Source of the DNA: Arthrobacter sp. zg-Y820
GTDB taxonomy: Bacteria > Actinomycetota > Actinomycetes > Actinomycetales > Micrococcaceae
DNA length: 64,000 nt
Assembly (NCBI RefSeq): GCF_030142155.1
Contig: NZ_CP126247.1
Location: 2,294,001-2,358,000, forward strand
Direction of reading: 5' to 3'
In this document: positions 27,436 to 38,013 of the stretch, piece after piece
How the letters are laid out: every line of letters begins with the position of its first letter
Numbering within the stretch: the stretch's first letter is position 1
Notes under the pieces: generated by a model
Databases searched by the model: none
What the model saw: the letters and a program-made list of their open reading frames with translations, nothing else
Told to the model about the DNA's origin: nothing
Made by a program: the position numbers and the translations under genes

Positions 27436-29616
27436 CTACAGGACGTCGGTTCCGTCCACCCGCACGTACACAGGATCCCCGGTTCGACGGGCGGAGACCG
27501 CGGCCTTGGTGGCCCGCAGCGCCGCGGTCACCGCCGGGGCAGCAGCGTACGAGAAGAACAGCAGTGTGCGGTAGCGCCCTCCCGAGCCGCCCAGCTGCCC
27601 GTCCCGGTGCACGGGGGCCGGCCCCGGCGGGTCTTCCAGGGGTGCCGGCCCCACCACCCGGATTTCGGCCGGCAGGTCCAGCCGGGGCAGGAAGGCGGTC
27701 AGCGCTTCGCGGGAGCCCGTGAGCTCGGCGTACCGGACCGCCGGCGGCAGGCCCAGCTCGCCGCGCAGTGCCAGCTCGCGATCGGCGGCGCCGGCCGGAT
27801 CCCAGCGCAGCAGGTGTCCGACGGTGGAGGTGTCGTCGGCGGTGACCACCACCACGCCTTTGTCGCCGGCGGGGCGCACCAGCGCCGCCGCGCTGAACCA
27901 GCGCCGCAGGGTGTCCTCCCCCGCGCGCAGCGACTCGCGGGACATCATGGCGTTGCCGTCCAGCAGGATCGCCGCGGCATAACCGCCCGCCGCCACCGGC
28001 TCGGCACCCGGTGTTGCCACCACCAGGGCGGGAGCATCGGGAACGTCCGCCCGCACATGGTCTCCCGCCGAGGAAATGACGGTAACGGAAGGAAAGGCCC
28101 GGCCCAGCTCTTCGGCGGTGCGCCCGGCGCCTGCCGCGGATCCGCGCAGGTGTGTGCCGCCGCAGTTGCTGCAGCTCCACACCGGTTCCGGCCGGCCGCA
28201 CCAGCGGCAGGCCGGAATGCCGTTCCGGCTGGCCAGGCCCAGCGGCCCGGCACACGCCCGGCAACGCGCCGGTTCCCGGCACTCCTGGCAGGACAGCGCC
28301 GGGGAGAACCCCGTGCGCGCCACCTGCACCAGCACCGGGCCACGAGTCAGCCCGTCCTGCGCTGCCTTCCAGGCGGCATGCGGAATCCGCGCCCGCGCAG
28401 CCAGCGGATCCCGTTCCATGTTGAACGAGTCCGCGGTGCTGACCACCCGCGGAGCCAGCGACCGCACCGTGCTGCGGTCTGCGGAAATATTCGCCGCCCA
28501 GCCGCTGGCCACCAGCCGCTGAGCCTCGGTGCTGCGCGAGTGCGAGGCCAGCAGCAGCGCCGCGTCCTCTGCTGCGGCCCGCAGCAGCAGGACGTCACGG
28601 ACATGCTGGTACGGAGCACGCTGCTCGGCATGCAGGTCATCGGCGTCATCCCAGAGCACCGCCAGGCCAAGGTTGCGCACCGGAGCGTAGGCCGCCGACC
28701 GGGTGCCGATCACCACCTGCACGTCCCCGTGCAGGACCTGCAGGAAACTGCGGTAGCGGGGCGTGGGACCGTCGTCAGCCGTCAGGCGCGCAAAGGTTCC
28801 CTTGCCGATGCGCGCAATCAACGCCGTCTCCACCCGGGCCAGATCCTTGGCATCGGGCACGACGACGACGGCGCCGCGTCCGGAGAGCAGGGTCGCCTGC
28901 ACTGCGGCGGCGATTTCCTCAGGCCAGGCGCCGGCTCCGTATCCGCCCAGCGACGACAGCGCGGCCCGCGGGCTGTGGCCGGCTGCCAGATGGGTCAGGA
29001 ACCGCGGGCCGTGCGGATACCGGCTCCACGGATTGGGTCCGGAGCCTTCCGGCCCGGACGGGAGGTTCTCCCCGGAGAGCTTGGCCGCGGAGGCAGGGTC
29101 CGCTCCGGTCGGTGCTTCCGCAGCTGCGGCGGCACGGGCCTGCGGAGTAAATTCCTTGTCCACCCGTGCGGCGCGCGGCGGAATGGCCACCCGCAGCACA
29201 TCATGGACGGTGCCCGAATAGCGCGCGGCAACGGCCTCGGCCAGGCGCAGGATCTGCGGCGCCAAAACCGGCTGCGGCGACACGACTTTTCCCAGCGGCA
29301 TAAGGCGGGCCGAGGTATCCGCCTCGGCGGTCCGCTCGATAATGAATCCGGACAGCTCCTGCCCGCCGAACCGGACCCGGACCCGCGCGCCGGGCACGGC
29401 GTCGTCGTCGAGGTTCTCGGGCACCAGATAGTCGAACGGACGGTCCAGATGCGGCAGGGGCGAATCCAGCAGCACCCGCGCGATCGGCAGCGCAGGTGCC
29501 GCGGACTGTGTCCCCAGGCTTCTGGACGGGGAGACAAAGCCGTGCAGCAGGGACAGCTGCCCGGTTTCCCCGGCCGGTTCCTGCCGTCCGGTCTTCCCTG
29601 CCGGTTCCCGCTGCAT
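27436..29616 (-). CDS. priA: Primosomal protein N' (PriA), actinobacterial type without Walker A
   Basis: 726 aa. Replication-restart factor that recognises stalled forks. The N-terminal 3'-end-binding domain (ARVLLDSPLPHLDRPFDYLV) and the Cys cluster (CQECREPARCRAC, CRWCGRPEP, CSNCGG) are present. The helicase core is degenerate: where a GxTGSGKT Walker A is expected there is LLSGRGAVVVVPD, and the DEAD position reads LWDDADD. This loss is known for actinobacterial PriA proteins, which probably act structurally without helicase activity. The start lies 7 nt after the metK stop on the same strand. Confidence 0.92.
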   Translation of the reverse strand: MQREPAGKTGRQEPAGETGQLSLLHGFVSPSRSLGTQSAAPALPIARVLLDSPLPHLDRPFDYLVPENLDDDAVPGARVRVRFGGQELSGFIIERTAEADTSARLMPLGKVVSPQPVLAPQILRLAEAVAARYSGTVHDVLRVAIPPRAARVDKEFTPQARAAAAAEAPTGADPASAAKLSGENLPSGPEGSGPNPWSRYPHGPRFLTHLAAGHSPRAALSSLGGYGAGAWPEEIAAAVQATLLSGRGAVVVVPDAKDLARVETALIARIGKGTFARLTADDGPTPRYRSFLQVLHGDVQVVIGTRSAAYAPVRNLGLAVLWDDADDLHAEQRAPYQHVRDVLLLRAAAEDAALLLASHSRSTEAQRLVASGWAANISADRSTVRSLAPRVVSTADSFNMERDPLAARARIPHAAWKAAQDGLTRGPVLVQVARTGFSPALSCQECREPARCRACAGPLGLASRNGIPACRWCGRPEPVWSCSNCGGTHLRGSAAGAGRTAEELGRAFPSVTVISSAGDHVRADVPDAPALVVATPGAEPVAAGGYAAAILLDGNAMMSRESLRAGEDTLRRWFSAAALVRPAGDKGVVVVTADDTSTVGHLLRWDPAGAADRELALRGELGLPPAVRYAELTGSREALTAFLPRLDLPAEIRVVGPAPLEDPPGPAPVHRDGQLGGSGGRYRTLLFFSYAAAPAVTAALRATKAAVSARRTGDPVYVRVDGTDVL

Positions 29617-29623
29617 GCGCCGG

Positions 29624-30853
29624 TTAGGCGTTGAAGTAGCTGCGGAGGTCCTCGACCTTGTCCTTGCGCTCCCAGGTGAACTCCTCGTCCTCGCGGCCGA
29701 AGTGGCCGTTCGCGGCAGTCTTCTGGTAGATCGGGCGCTTCAGGTCGAGCGAGTTGATAATGCCCAGCGGGCGGAGGTCGAAGACCTCCTCGATGGCGGC
29801 GGCGATGCGGGCCGGATCCACGGTTTCCGTGCCGAAGGTCTCCACGTAGATGCCGACCGGATGGGCCATGCCGATGGCGTAGGCAATCTGGATTTCCGCG
29901 CGGCGGGCCAGCCCGGCGGCCACCACGTTCTTGGCCACCCAGCGCATGGCATAGGCGGCGGAACGGTCAACCTTGGACGGATCCTTGCCGCTGAACGCGC
30001 CGCCGCCGTGGCGGGCGAACCCGCCGTAGGTATCCACGATGATCTTGCGGCCGGTGAGCCCGGCGTCTCCGACCGGTCCGCCGATGACGAACGGGCCGCC
30101 CGGATTCAGGATGTGCTTGACGTTGGAGATGTCCAGTTCGGTGCCGGCGAGGACCGGCTTGATGACGTGGGTGACCAGGTCCGCGCGCAGCTGCTCGAGT
30201 TCGACGTCGACGGCGTGCTGCGAGGAGATGACCACTGAGTCCACGGAGACCGGACGGTCGCCGTCGTAGCCGATGGTGACCTGGGTCTTGCCGTCCGGAC
30301 GGAGGTAGCCCAGCGTGCCATTTTTGCGGACGGCGGTGAGGCGCTCGGAGAGGCGGTGGGCCAGCCAGATGGGGGTGGGCATCAGGACCGAAGTCTCGTC
30401 CGAGGCGTAGCCGAACATGATGCCCTGGTCGCCGGCCCCCTGCACATCGTAGGGGTCGACGTTTTTGCCGGCACGGTTTTCCACCGAGTTGAACACTCCG
30501 GAGGCGATTTCCGGCGACTGCTGGCCGATCGAGACCGAGACGCCGCAGCGGGCCCCGTCAAAGCCGTTGGCGGAGGAGTCGTATCCGATGCCCAGGATGG
30601 TGTCCCGGACCAGCTGGGGGATCTCCACGTAACCCTCGGTCGTGACTTCGCCGGCCACATGGACCAGCCCGGTGGTGACCAGGGTCTCCACCGCCACGCG
30701 GGATTCGGGGTCAACCTTGAGCAGGCCGTCGAGGATCGCATCACTGATCTGGTCACAGATTTTGTCCGGGTGACCTTCAGTGACGGATTCCGAGGTGAAA
30801 AGACGCAGCCCGTCGCGGGGAGCGGAAAGTACTGAAGCATCTGGGAAAGTCAC
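29624..30853 (-). CDS. metK: S-adenosylmethionine synthetase
   Basis: 409 aa; makes SAM from methionine and ATP. It shows the signature [12 protein letters not shown], the P-loop-like [16 protein letters not shown], and the N-terminal [17 protein letters not shown] with metal and ATP ligands. The start is GTG 30853, and TAGAGT lies 7 nt upstream, suggesting an independent leaderless transcript in addition to read-through from coaBC. priA follows after 7 nt. A SAM-responsive riboswitch lies elsewhere in the window (59.5 kb), not in front of metK. Confidence 0.98.
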   Translation of the reverse strand: MTFPDASVLSAPRDGLRLFTSESVTEGHPDKICDQISDAILDGLLKVDPESRVAVETLVTTGLVHVAGEVTTEGYVEIPQLVRDTILGIGYDSSANGFDGARCGVSVSIGQQSPEIASGVFNSVENRAGKNVDPYDVQGAGDQGIMFGYASDETSVLMPTPIWLAHRLSERLTAVRKNGTLGYLRPDGKTQVTIGYDGDRPVSVDSVVISSQHAVDVELEQLRADLVTHVIKPVLAGTELDISNVKHILNPGGPFVIGGPVGDAGLTGRKIIVDTYGGFARHGGGAFSGKDPSKVDRSAAYAMRWVAKNVVAAGLARRAEIQIAYAIGMAHPVGIYVETFGTETVDPARIAAAIEEVFDLRPLGIINSLDLKRPIYQKTAANGHFGREDEEFTWERKDKVEDLRSYFNA

Positions 30854-30860
30854 GAGTTTT

Positions 30861-30866
30861 ACTCTA
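30861..30866 (-). promoter_or_regulatory. -10 element of metK
   Basis: Minus-strand TAGAGT then AAAACTC then GTG 30853. The 7-nt spacing implies leaderless metK mRNA. The -35 region is poor. Confidence 0.4.
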
Positions 30867-30900
30867 CTGGGTCTTAGGCCGGGTCCCCGAATGCGGGCCG

Positions 30901-30990
30901 GGCGCCTGTGGGCGGCAGCCCGGCGCTTGTGGGCGGCAGCCCGGCGCCTGTGGGCGGCAGCCCGGCGCTTGTGGGCGGCAGCCCGGCGCT
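30901..30990. repeat. 21-bp tandem repeat array between coaBC and metK
   Basis: Four full units start at 30901, 30922, 30943 and 30964, with a 6-bp partial at 30985. Each begins GGCGC[C/T]TGTGGGCGGC and ends AGCCC; the sixth base alternates C,T,C,T, so the array is a duplicated 42-mer. On the minus strand every unit contains GGGC-TGCC-GCCC, giving a row of four small hairpins in the coaBC-metK transcript. Confidence 0.9.
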
Positions 30991-31022
30991 CAACCGGAAG
31001 CCGGCAACGGCTTCGCAGCCTG

Positions 31023-32306
31023 TCAGGGGACGGCGACGGCGGCGTCGAGCTCCCGCACGACGCGGGCGAGGATGCGCCGGGCGATCTCGGTTTTGGTTCC
31101 GGTGTAGGTGGGAGCCGGAGCCGCTGCGGAATCCTGCGGTGAAAGCAAAGTCACTTCCGTGCTGTCCTGGCCGAATACCAGGGAGGTGCCCACCCTGTTC
31201 AGCACCAGCAGTTCACATCCCTTGCGGGCAAGTTTCTGCCTGCCGTAGTCCAGCACCTCTGAAGTGCCGTCGCCGGTTTCGGCCGCGAAGCCGACAATCA
31301 GCGACGGCCGGGCCGCCCCGGAGGAACTGGCCGCGTTCCGTGCTTCGACGGCCTCGGCCAGGATGTCAGGATTGCGGACCAGGGTAATCACCGGGTTGGT
31401 GCCGTCGTCGCGCTTTTTGATTTTGGTGTCGGAATTGCGGTCCGGGCGGAAATCGGCGACGGCGGCGGCCATGATCAGCACGTCGGATCCGGGCGCGGCA
31501 CGGTGCACTGCCTCGCGGAGTTCCAGCGCGGATTCCACCCGGGTCAGTTCCACGCCGTCGGGCGCCGGAACGTCCATGTGCGCGGCGATGAACCGGACAC
31601 GCGCGCCGGCTTCCAGGGCGGCCTGGGCAAGGGCAACGCCCTGCTTCCCGGAGGACCGGTTGCCCAGGAACCGCACCGGGTCCAGGGATTCGCGGGTGCC
31701 CCCGGCAGTGATGGTGACGGTTTTGCCGTGAAGCGCGCCGGCTTCGGAGGCGGCGGCTTCGGAGGCCGGAACACCGGCGCCGGCAGCAGCCGCGGCGATG
31801 GCGGCTGCGAAAATCTCGTCTGGTTCGGGAAGCCGGCCTGCCCCGGAGTCTTTCCCGGTCAGCCGGCCCACTGCCGGATCCAGGACCAGGACGCCCCGGC
31901 TCCGCAGGGTCGCAACATTGGCTCGGGTTGCCGGGTGCGACCACATCTCAGTGTGCATGGCGGGGGCAAAAAGAACCGGCCCGCGCGCCATCAGGAGTGT
32001 GTTGGTGAGCAGGTCATCCGCTTGCCCGGCGGCCGCCCGCGCCAGCAGGTCGGCGGTGGCGGGGGCAACGACAATAAGGTCCGCCTCGTGACCGAGACGG
32101 ACGTGGTTGACCTTCTCCACCTCGTCAAAAACCGAGCTGGAGACCGGATTTCCGGACAGTGCCTCCCAGGTGGCCACACCCACAAAGCGGGTGGAGGCCT
32201 CCGTGGGAATGACCGACACATTGTGTCCGGCTTCAGTGAAAAGCCGCAGCAGCGACGCGGACTTGTAGGCGGCGATGCCGCCGCCCACACCGAGAACTAT
32301 GCGCAC
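31023..32306 (-). CDS. coaBC: Bifunctional CoaBC (PPCDC / PPCS)
   Basis: 427 aa; two steps of coenzyme A synthesis. The N-terminal flavoprotein CoaC domain ([26 protein letters not shown] with catalytic His, Asn region) decarboxylates phosphopantothenoylcysteine. The C-terminal CoaB domain ([28 protein letters not shown]) joins phosphopantothenate and cysteine using CTP. A GTG or ATG start gives [10 protein letters not shown]. It lies downstream of rpoZ and upstream of metK; the same order is found in mycobacteria. Confidence 0.96.
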   Translation of the reverse strand: MRIVLGVGGGIAAYKSASLLRLFTEAGHNVSVIPTEASTRFVGVATWEALSGNPVSSSVFDEVEKVNHVRLGHEADLIVVAPATADLLARAAAGQADDLLTNTLLMARGPVLFAPAMHTEMWSHPATRANVATLRSRGVLVLDPAVGRLTGKDSGAGRLPEPDEIFAAAIAAAAAGAGVPASEAAASEAGALHGKTVTITAGGTRESLDPVRFLGNRSSGKQGVALAQAALEAGARVRFIAAHMDVPAPDGVELTRVESALELREAVHRAAPGSDVLIMAAAVADFRPDRNSDTKIKKRDDGTNPVITLVRNPDILAEAVEARNAASSSGAARPSLIVGFAAETGDGTSEVLDYGRQKLARKGCELLVLNRVGTSLVFGQDSTEVTLLSPQDSAAAPAPTYTGTKTEIARRILARVVRELDAAVAVP

Positions 32307-32363
32307 CGCTGCTGCTCCTGACCCTGACCAGTGGTCAGCTGTTACCGAAGGGGTTCTTGCTGG

Positions 32364-32624
32364 CTACTCGGCGGATTCGACCGGGCGGCTGACGAGCATG
32401 CCTTCGTTGATTTCGCGCAGGGCGATGGACAGCGGCTTCTCGTTCAGCTTGGTTTCCACCAGCGGGCCGACGTACTCGAACAGGCCCTCGTGCAGCTGCG
32501 AGTAGTAGGCGTTGATCTGACGGGCGCGCTTGGCGCCGTAGATGACCAGTGCGTACTTCGAGTCAGCTACGTTCAGCAGGTCGTCGATCGGCGGGTTGAT
32601 GATGCCTTCAGACACAGTAGACAC
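32364..32624 (-). CDS. rpoZ: RNA polymerase omega subunit
   Basis: 86 aa. Omega helps fold and latch the beta-prime subunit. Family features are [26 protein letters not shown] and the helix-rich C-terminus. It starts with GTG 32624 (MSTVSEG); an in-frame GTG three codons later is an alternative. It lies between gmk and coaBC on the same strand, the conserved actinobacterial arrangement. Confidence 0.95.
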   Translation of the reverse strand: MSTVSEGIINPPIDDLLNVADSKYALVIYGAKRARQINAYYSQLHEGLFEYVGPLVETKLNEKPLSIALREINEGMLVSRPVESAE

Positions 32625-32663
32625 AGATTCTCCAAAATCTTTTATACGGGATGTGGCGGTGCG

Positions 32664-33245
32664 TCAGCGCGGGCGCGGACTGATTCCCATGAGTGATACA
32701 AGCTCAGCTGCTGCCCGCTGGACGTCATCATTTACCACAGTGTGATCGAACTCGGGCTCGGCAGCAAGTTCCAGTTTAGCGGTTTCCAGCCTTTGCTGCT
32801 GCTCTTCGGGTGTTTCGGTGCCGCGTCCTACCAGCCGGCGGACCATCTCGTCCCACGACGGCGGGGCCAGGAACACGAAATTTGCCTCGGGCATGGACTT
32901 TTTAACCTGCCGTGCGCCCTGCAGATCAATCTCCAGGAGCACCGACCGGCCCTCGGCCATGGCGGCCTCGACGGTGCTGCGCAGCGTGCCATAGCGGTTG
33001 CGGCCGTGGACCACTGCCCACTCCAGCATCTGGCCCTCTTCGACGAGTGAATCAAATTCCTCGGCGGAGACAAAAAAGTAATGCACCCCATGTTCCTCGC
33101 CGGGACGCGGAGGGCGGGTGGTTGCCGAAACGGACAGCCACACCTCCGGATAGTTGTCCCGGATGTACGTGGACACCGTGCCTTTGCCAACTGCGGTTGG
33201 ACCTGCCAGAACTGTCAGCCGCGGTTGCGACACTGAGGACCTCAT
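32664..33245 (-). CDS. gmk: Guanylate kinase
   Basis: 193 aa; converts GMP to GDP with ATP. It has the P-loop [12 protein letters not shown], the GMP-binding [12 protein letters not shown] and YFFVSAEEF, and the lid region with [12 protein letters not shown]. The start is ATG 33245 ([12 protein letters not shown]); the frame extends upstream over the mihF 3' end but that part has no family similarity. It follows mihF by 52 nt and precedes rpoZ. Confidence 0.95.
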   Translation of the reverse strand: MRSSVSQPRLTVLAGPTAVGKGTVSTYIRDNYPEVWLSVSATTRPPRPGEEHGVHYFFVSAEEFDSLVEEGQMLEWAVVHGRNRYGTLRSTVEAAMAEGRSVLLEIDLQGARQVKKSMPEANFVFLAPPSWDEMVRRLVGRGTETPEEQQQRLETAKLELAAEPEFDHTVVNDDVQRAAAELVSLMGISPRPR

Positions 33246-33297
33246 TTGCTCTCGTTGTGATTCGGCCCCGACGGCGCGGCCGCAGTGAAAGCGGCCC

Positions 33298-33615
33298 CTA
33301 GTCGGATTCCAAAAATTCAATCAGCGCTTTGCGCTGGTGGACGCCCAGACCACGCACACGGCGGGTCGGAGCAATACCTACGGTAGTCATTATTCCAGCT
33401 GCGCGGCGCTCTCCGACGCCAGGCAGTGCCCGGAGCAGATCCACCACCTTCAGGCGGCCTACTGCTTCCTCGGAAGACCGGGACAGGATGACCTCTTCCA
33501 CGGACAATTCCCCGGTCTTGATTTTGGCCTTGATGTCGGCCCGCACGGATCTGGCCGCGGTTGCCTTTTCCCGGGCTCTGGTGCGTTCGTCTTCGGTCAG
33601 TGGCTTGAGGTTCAA
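33298..33615 (-). CDS. mihF: Actinobacterial integration host factor (mIHF)
   Basis: 105 aa nucleoid-associated protein, unrelated to enteric IHF. It has a basic N-terminal helix ([20 protein letters not shown]) and a helix-two-turn-helix DNA-binding fold with [32 protein letters not shown] and [11 protein letters not shown]. The start is TTG 33615, supported by GGGAGG 5 nt upstream. In mycobacteria mihF is essential and sits before gmk exactly as here. Confidence 0.95.
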   Translation of the reverse strand: MNLKPLTEDERTRAREKATAARSVRADIKAKIKTGELSVEEVILSRSSEEAVGRLKVVDLLRALPGVGERRAAGIMTTVGIAPTRRVRGLGVHQRKALIEFLESD

Positions 33616-33809
33616 CAGAGCCTCCCGGGCAAGGACTGACCCGGCATCAGCTGCTCAAAACACAGCGGCAGTGCTGGGACGGTGCTGGTGTATGGGGGTA
33701 CGGTCTGAACCTATCCGCAACCCCGCCGCAATTGCAATGTGCTCCACTACCCGATCAGGGCACCGGGACGGCACGGGGGACGGCACCGGGGACGGCACCG
33801 AAAGCCGCT
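33616..33809. repeat. Intergenic region pyrF-mihF with short GC repeat
   Basis: No gene. From 33759 to 33800 a 12-bp motif, GGCACCGGGGAC, is repeated about three and a half times with small changes. It follows the pyrF stop region and could be slippage-derived or fold weakly as a terminator; no U tract is seen. Confidence 0.6.
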
Positions 33810-34724
33810 TCAGGATCCACCCAACCCCGCCAGCGTCCGCCGGGCGGCGTCCCGCAGCCCGGCCACGGCGGGACCGGCCTGCAGGATGTCCCGGCTGGAG
33901 GTGGCCAGGACGTTGGGATATGCCTCGCCGAAGGTGGCGCGCAGGTCGGCTCCGGTGGCGCCCTGGGCGCCAAGACCCGGGGCCAGGATCGGCGTATCCG
34001 CCGACGCCGGGCGGATGCCCAGCTCCGTGAGGGCGGAACCGACCGTGGCGCCGATGACCAGTCCGGTGGATCCGAGCGGCCGGCTCCGGGGCATCGGAGT
34101 GTCAGCACCGTCAGCAGCCCCGTCCAGCCCGGGGGCCTCCTCCCGTCCGGCCAGCTCGCGCCGGTTCTCCGCCGCCGCAGCGTCCACGATCCGGGCCGCC
34201 ACCGACCGCGGACCGCCAACATGCTGGACGGAAGCGCCCTCGGGGTTGGAGGTCAGGGCGAGGACAAAGACGCCGCGCCCAGAGGCGGCCGCCAGGTCCA
34301 GGGCGGGGCGCAGCGACTCAAATCCAAGGTACGGACTCAGCGTGACGGAATCCGCGGCCAGGGCGGATCCGTCCCGCAGCCAGGCATCGGCATAAGCGGC
34401 CATGGTGGAGCCGATGTCCCCGCGCTTGGCGTCGGCGATGCTGAGGATTCCCGCGTCGGAGCAGGCCGCCAGCACCCGTTCCAGGGCAGCCAGGCCTGCG
34501 GATCCGTGGCGTTCAAAGAGCGCCACCTGCGGCTTCACGGCGGCGGCGTACTCCCCCGCGGCCTCCAGGACGGTGAGGGAGAAGCGCTCCAGGGCGGCGG
34601 CGTCGTCGTTCAGTCCCCAGGCGGCCAGGAGCGCCGGATGGGGATCGATGCCGACACACAGCTGCCCGCGGCGGTCCATCGCCGCGCGCAGCCGTGCGCC
34701 GAAGGTTCTGCCCGGATCAGACAC
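33810..34724 (-). CDS. pyrF: Orotidine 5'-phosphate decarboxylase (type 2)
   Basis: 304 aa; last step of UMP synthesis, decarboxylating OMP. The type 2 (actinobacterial) signature [19 protein letters not shown] holds the catalytic Lys and Asp. Also visible are [11 protein letters not shown] at the start and the phosphate-binding [11 protein letters not shown] near the end. GTG 34724 (MSDPGRTFG) overlaps the carB stop by 8 nt, so translation is coupled. A Gly/Asp-rich insertion of about 25 residues occurs around residues 200-225. It closes the pyr operon. Confidence 0.95.
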   Translation of the reverse strand: MSDPGRTFGARLRAAMDRRGQLCVGIDPHPALLAAWGLNDDAAALERFSLTVLEAAGEYAAAVKPQVALFERHGSAGLAALERVLAACSDAGILSIADAKRGDIGSTMAAYADAWLRDGSALAADSVTLSPYLGFESLRPALDLAAASGRGVFVLALTSNPEGASVQHVGGPRSVAARIVDAAAAENRRELAGREEAPGLDGAADGADTPMPRSRPLGSTGLVIGATVGSALTELGIRPASADTPILAPGLGAQGATGADLRATFGEAYPNVLATSSRDILQAGPAVAGLRDAARRTLAGLGGS

Positions 34725-37700
34725 TTGATGAAGCCCGGAGCTTGGCGGCATGCTCCTGCAGGGAGGTGACGTCCCACTCGTAGGAGCGCATCGCCTCGAT
34801 CGCCTGCACGGCGGCACCGAACTCGGAGACAGTGGTCACCACCGGGCAGCCGATGGAGGTGGCGGCGGCACGGATTTCGTAGCCGTCGCCGCGGGCCTGG
34901 CCTCCGGAGGGAGTGTTCACGACGAGGTGGATTTCACCGGCGGTGATCAGGTCAGCGACCGTGCCCTCGCCGTCGGGACCGGTGCCCTCGCCGACCTTGC
35001 GCACGGTGGTGGCCTGGATGCCGTTGCGGCGCAGGACCTCGGCGGTGCCGCCGGTGGAGAGGATCTCGAAGCCCAGGTCCACCATCAGCTTCACCGGCAT
35101 GATGATGGAGCGCTTGTCCCGGTTGGCCACCGAGACGAAGATCTTGCCCTCGGTCGGCAGGGCGGAGTTGGCGGCCGCCTGGGACTTGGCGAAGGCGGTG
35201 TCGAAGTACTTGTCGATGCCCATCACCTCGCCGGTGGAGCGCATTTCCGGGCCGAGCAGGGAATCCACCACGGTGCCCTCGGGGGTGCGGAAGCGGTTGA
35301 AGGGCAGGACGGCTTCCTTCACGGCCACCGGGGCGTCCGGCGGCAGCACCGAGCCGTCGCCGACGGCGAACAGCTTCCCGGCGGCGCGCAGCTCGGCGAT
35401 GGTCCGGCCGGTGCCGATCAGGGCCGCGGCCTTGGCCAGCTGCACCCCCGTGGCCTTGGAGACGAACGGCACGGTCCGGGAGGCGCGCGGGTTGGCTTCG
35501 ATGACATACAGGACGTCCGAGGCCAGCGCGAACTGGATGTTGATCAGACCGCGCACGCCCACTCCGGCGGCAATGACCCGGGTGGCTTCGCGGACGCGGT
35601 CGACGACGTCGGTGCCCAGGGTGATGGGCGGCAGGACACAGGCGGAATCGCCGGAGTGGATGCCGGCTTCCTCGATGTGTTCCATGATGCCGCCCACATA
35701 CAGGTCGGTGCCGTCGTAGAGGGCGTCGACGTCGATCTCGATCGCGTCCTCCAGGAAGCGGTCCACCAGCACCGGGTGGTCCGGCGTGATTTCGGTGGCG
35801 TTGGCGATGTAGCGCGAAAGGTTCGCCTCGTCGTAGACAATCTCCATGCCGCGGCCGCCCAGCACATAGGACGGGCGGACCAGCACCGGGTAGCCGATTT
35901 CGTCGGCGATCTTCTTGGCATCGTCGAAGGAGACGGCGGTGCCGTTCTTCGGGGCGATCAGTCCGCCAGCGTCCAGCACGCGCTGGAAGGCGCCGCGGTG
36001 TTCGGCCAGGTCAATGGCTTCCGGCGAGGTGCCCAGGATCGGGACGCCGGCGTCGGCCAGGGCCTGCGCCAGCTTCAGCGGGGTCTGGCCGCCGAGCTGG
36101 ACGAAGACGCCGAGCACTCCCCCGGTGCGCTGCTCAGCGGCGATGACCTCGAGGACATCCTCCAGGGTCAGCGGTTCGAAGTAGAGCCGGTCGGAGATGT
36201 CGTAGTCGGTGGACACGGTCTCCGGATTGCAGTTGATCATCACGGTCTCGTGGCCGGCTTCGCGCAGGGCCATGGTGGCGTGCACGCAGGAGTAGTCGAA
36301 CTCGATGCCCTGCCCGATCCGATTTGGGCCGGAACCGAGGATGATGATGGACGGCTTGGCGTGCTGCGCCACCTCGTCCTCCTCGTCATAGGAGGAGTAG
36401 TGGTAGGGCGTGTAGGCGGCGAATTCCGCGGCGCAGGTGTCCACCGTCTTGTAGACCGGGCGGATGTTCAGGGCGTGCCGGACGCCGCGGATGACGGCCT
36501 CGGGCGTGTTGGTGAGCGCGCCGATCTGCTCGTCGGAGAATCCGTGGCGCTTGGCTCGGCGCAGGATTTCCTCGTTCACGGTGCCGGCGCCGCGGATTTC
36601 TTCGGCCACCTCGTTGATCAGGACCAGCTGGTCCAGGTACCAGGGGTCGATGCCTGTGGCCTCGTACAGGTCCTCCACGGTGGCGCCGCCGAGCAGGGCC
36701 TGCTGGACCTGCTGCAGGCGGTCCGTCGTCGGCCGCTTGGCGGCTTCGATCAGGGCCGGAACGTCGGCCGGATCCACGGGGGCGAAGGACAGCGAAGCGC
36801 CCTTCTGCTCCAGGGAGCGCAGCGCCTTCTGCAGCGCCTCGGTGAAGTTCCGGCCGATCGCCATGGCTTCGCCCACCGATTTCATGGTGGTGGTCAGCGT
36901 GGGGTCCGCGGCCGGGAACTTCTCGAACGCGAAGCGCGGAACCTTCACCACGACGTAGTCCAGGGTGGGCTCGAAGGACGCCGGCGTCTGCTTGGTGATG
37001 TCGTTGGGAATCTCGTCCAGCGTGTAGCCCAGGGCCAGCTTGGTGGCGATCTTGGCGATCGCGAAGCCGGTGGCCTTGGAGGCCAGCGCTGAGGAGCGGG
37101 AGACGCGCGGGTTCATTTCGATGACCACGACGCGGCCGGTGTCCGGTTCAATGGCGAACTGGATGTTGCAGCCGCCGGTGTCCACGCCCACCTCGCGGAT
37201 GACGGCGATCGCGATGTTGCGCAGGTTCTGGTACTCGCGGTCGGTCAGGGTCATGGCCGGAGCCACGGTGATGGAGTCGCCGGTGTGCACGCCCACCGGA
37301 TCGAAGTTTTCGATGGAGCAGACCACCACGACGTTGTCGTTGCGGTCGCGCATCATTTCCAGCTCGTATTCCTTCCAGCCGAGGATGCTCTCCTCGAGCA
37401 GCACCTCGGAGGTGGGGCTGTACTGGATGCCGGCGCCGGCGATGCGGCGCAGGTCCTTTTCGTTGTAGGCCAGGCCGGAGCCGAGTCCGCCCATGGTGAA
37501 GGAGGGCCGGACCACCATCGGATAGCCCAGCTCGTCGGCGGCGGCGAAGGCTTCGTCGAGGCTGTGCACGATGATTGACTTCGCCGATTCGGCGCCGCAG
37601 CGCTCGACGACGCCCTTGAATTTTTCCCGGTCCTCGCCGAGCTCGATGGCGGCGATGTTGGCGCCGATCAGCTCCACGTTGTACTTGTCCAGGACACCGT

Positions 37701-38013
37701 TCTTGTCCAGGGCGATGGCCGTGTTCAGCGCGGTCTGGCCGCCCATGGTGGGCAGGATCGCGTCGGGGCGTTCCTTGGCGATGATCTTTTCCACCACCTC
37801 GGGGGTGATGGGTTCCACGTAGGTGGCGTCGGCGAATTCGGGGTCGGTCATGATGGTGGCCGGATTGGAGTTCACCAGGATGACCCGCAGGCCCTCCTCC
37901 CGCAGTACGCGCAGCGCCTGGGTGCCGGAGTAGTCGAATTCCGCGGCCTGGCCGATCACGATCGGACCGGAGCCGATGACCAGGACGGACTTAAGGTCGG
38001 TTCTGCGGGGCAT
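34717..38013 (-). CDS. carB: Carbamoyl-phosphate synthase large subunit
   Basis: 1098 aa; makes carbamoyl phosphate from bicarbonate, ammonia (from CarA) and two ATP. Two homologous ATP-grasp halves are visible: [20 protein letters not shown] begins the first and [20 protein letters not shown] the second. The oligomerisation region lies between them, and a C-terminal MGS-like allosteric domain ends the protein ([12 protein letters not shown] onward). The start overlaps the carA stop by one base (TAATG). It supplies both pyrimidine and arginine synthesis. Confidence 0.98.
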   Translation of the reverse strand: MPRRTDLKSVLVIGSGPIVIGQAAEFDYSGTQALRVLREEGLRVILVNSNPATIMTDPEFADATYVEPITPEVVEKIIAKERPDAILPTMGGQTALNTAIALDKNGVLDKYNVELIGANIAAIELGEDREKFKGVVERCGAESAKSIIVHSLDEAFAAADELGYPMVVRPSFTMGGLGSGLAYNEKDLRRIAGAGIQYSPTSEVLLEESILGWKEYELEMMRDRNDNVVVVCSIENFDPVGVHTGDSITVAPAMTLTDREYQNLRNIAIAVIREVGVDTGGCNIQFAIEPDTGRVVVIEMNPRVSRSSALASKATGFAIAKIATKLALGYTLDEIPNDITKQTPASFEPTLDYVVVKVPRFAFEKFPAADPTLTTTMKSVGEAMAIGRNFTEALQKALRSLEQKGASLSFAPVDPADVPALIEAAKRPTTDRLQQVQQALLGGATVEDLYEATGIDPWYLDQLVLINEVAEEIRGAGTVNEEILRRAKRHGFSDEQIGALTNTPEAVIRGVRHALNIRPVYKTVDTCAAEFAAYTPYHYSSYDEEDEVAQHAKPSIIILGSGPNRIGQGIEFDYSCVHATMALREAGHETVMINCNPETVSTDYDISDRLYFEPLTLEDVLEVIAAEQRTGGVLGVFVQLGGQTPLKLAQALADAGVPILGTSPEAIDLAEHRGAFQRVLDAGGLIAPKNGTAVSFDDAKKIADEIGYPVLVRPSYVLGGRGMEIVYDEANLSRYIANATEITPDHPVLVDRFLEDAIEIDVDALYDGTDLYVGGIMEHIEEAGIHSGDSACVLPPITLGTDVVDRVREATRVIAAGVGVRGLINIQFALASDVLYVIEANPRASRTVPFVSKATGVQLAKAAALIGTGRTIAELRAAGKLFAVGDGSVLPPDAPVAVKEAVLPFNRFRTPEGTVVDSLLGPEMRSTGEVMGIDKYFDTAFAKSQAAANSALPTEGKIFVSVANRDKRSIIMPVKLMVDLGFEILSTGGTAEVLRRNGIQATTVRKVGEGTGPDGEGTVADLITAGEIHLVVNTPSGGQARGDGYEIRAAATSIGCPVVTTVSEFGAAVQAIEAMRSYEWDVTSLQEHAAKLRASSSV

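Noticed and set aside
27607..29634. Open frame of about 675 codons opposite priA
   Set aside because: No protein-like composition; priA explains the region.
30901..30990. CRISPR array
   Set aside because: The 21-bp units are contiguous, without spacers, and no cas gene is near.
34750..37092. Open frame of about 780 codons opposite carB
   Set aside because: Created by codon bias of carB; no start signal or domain.
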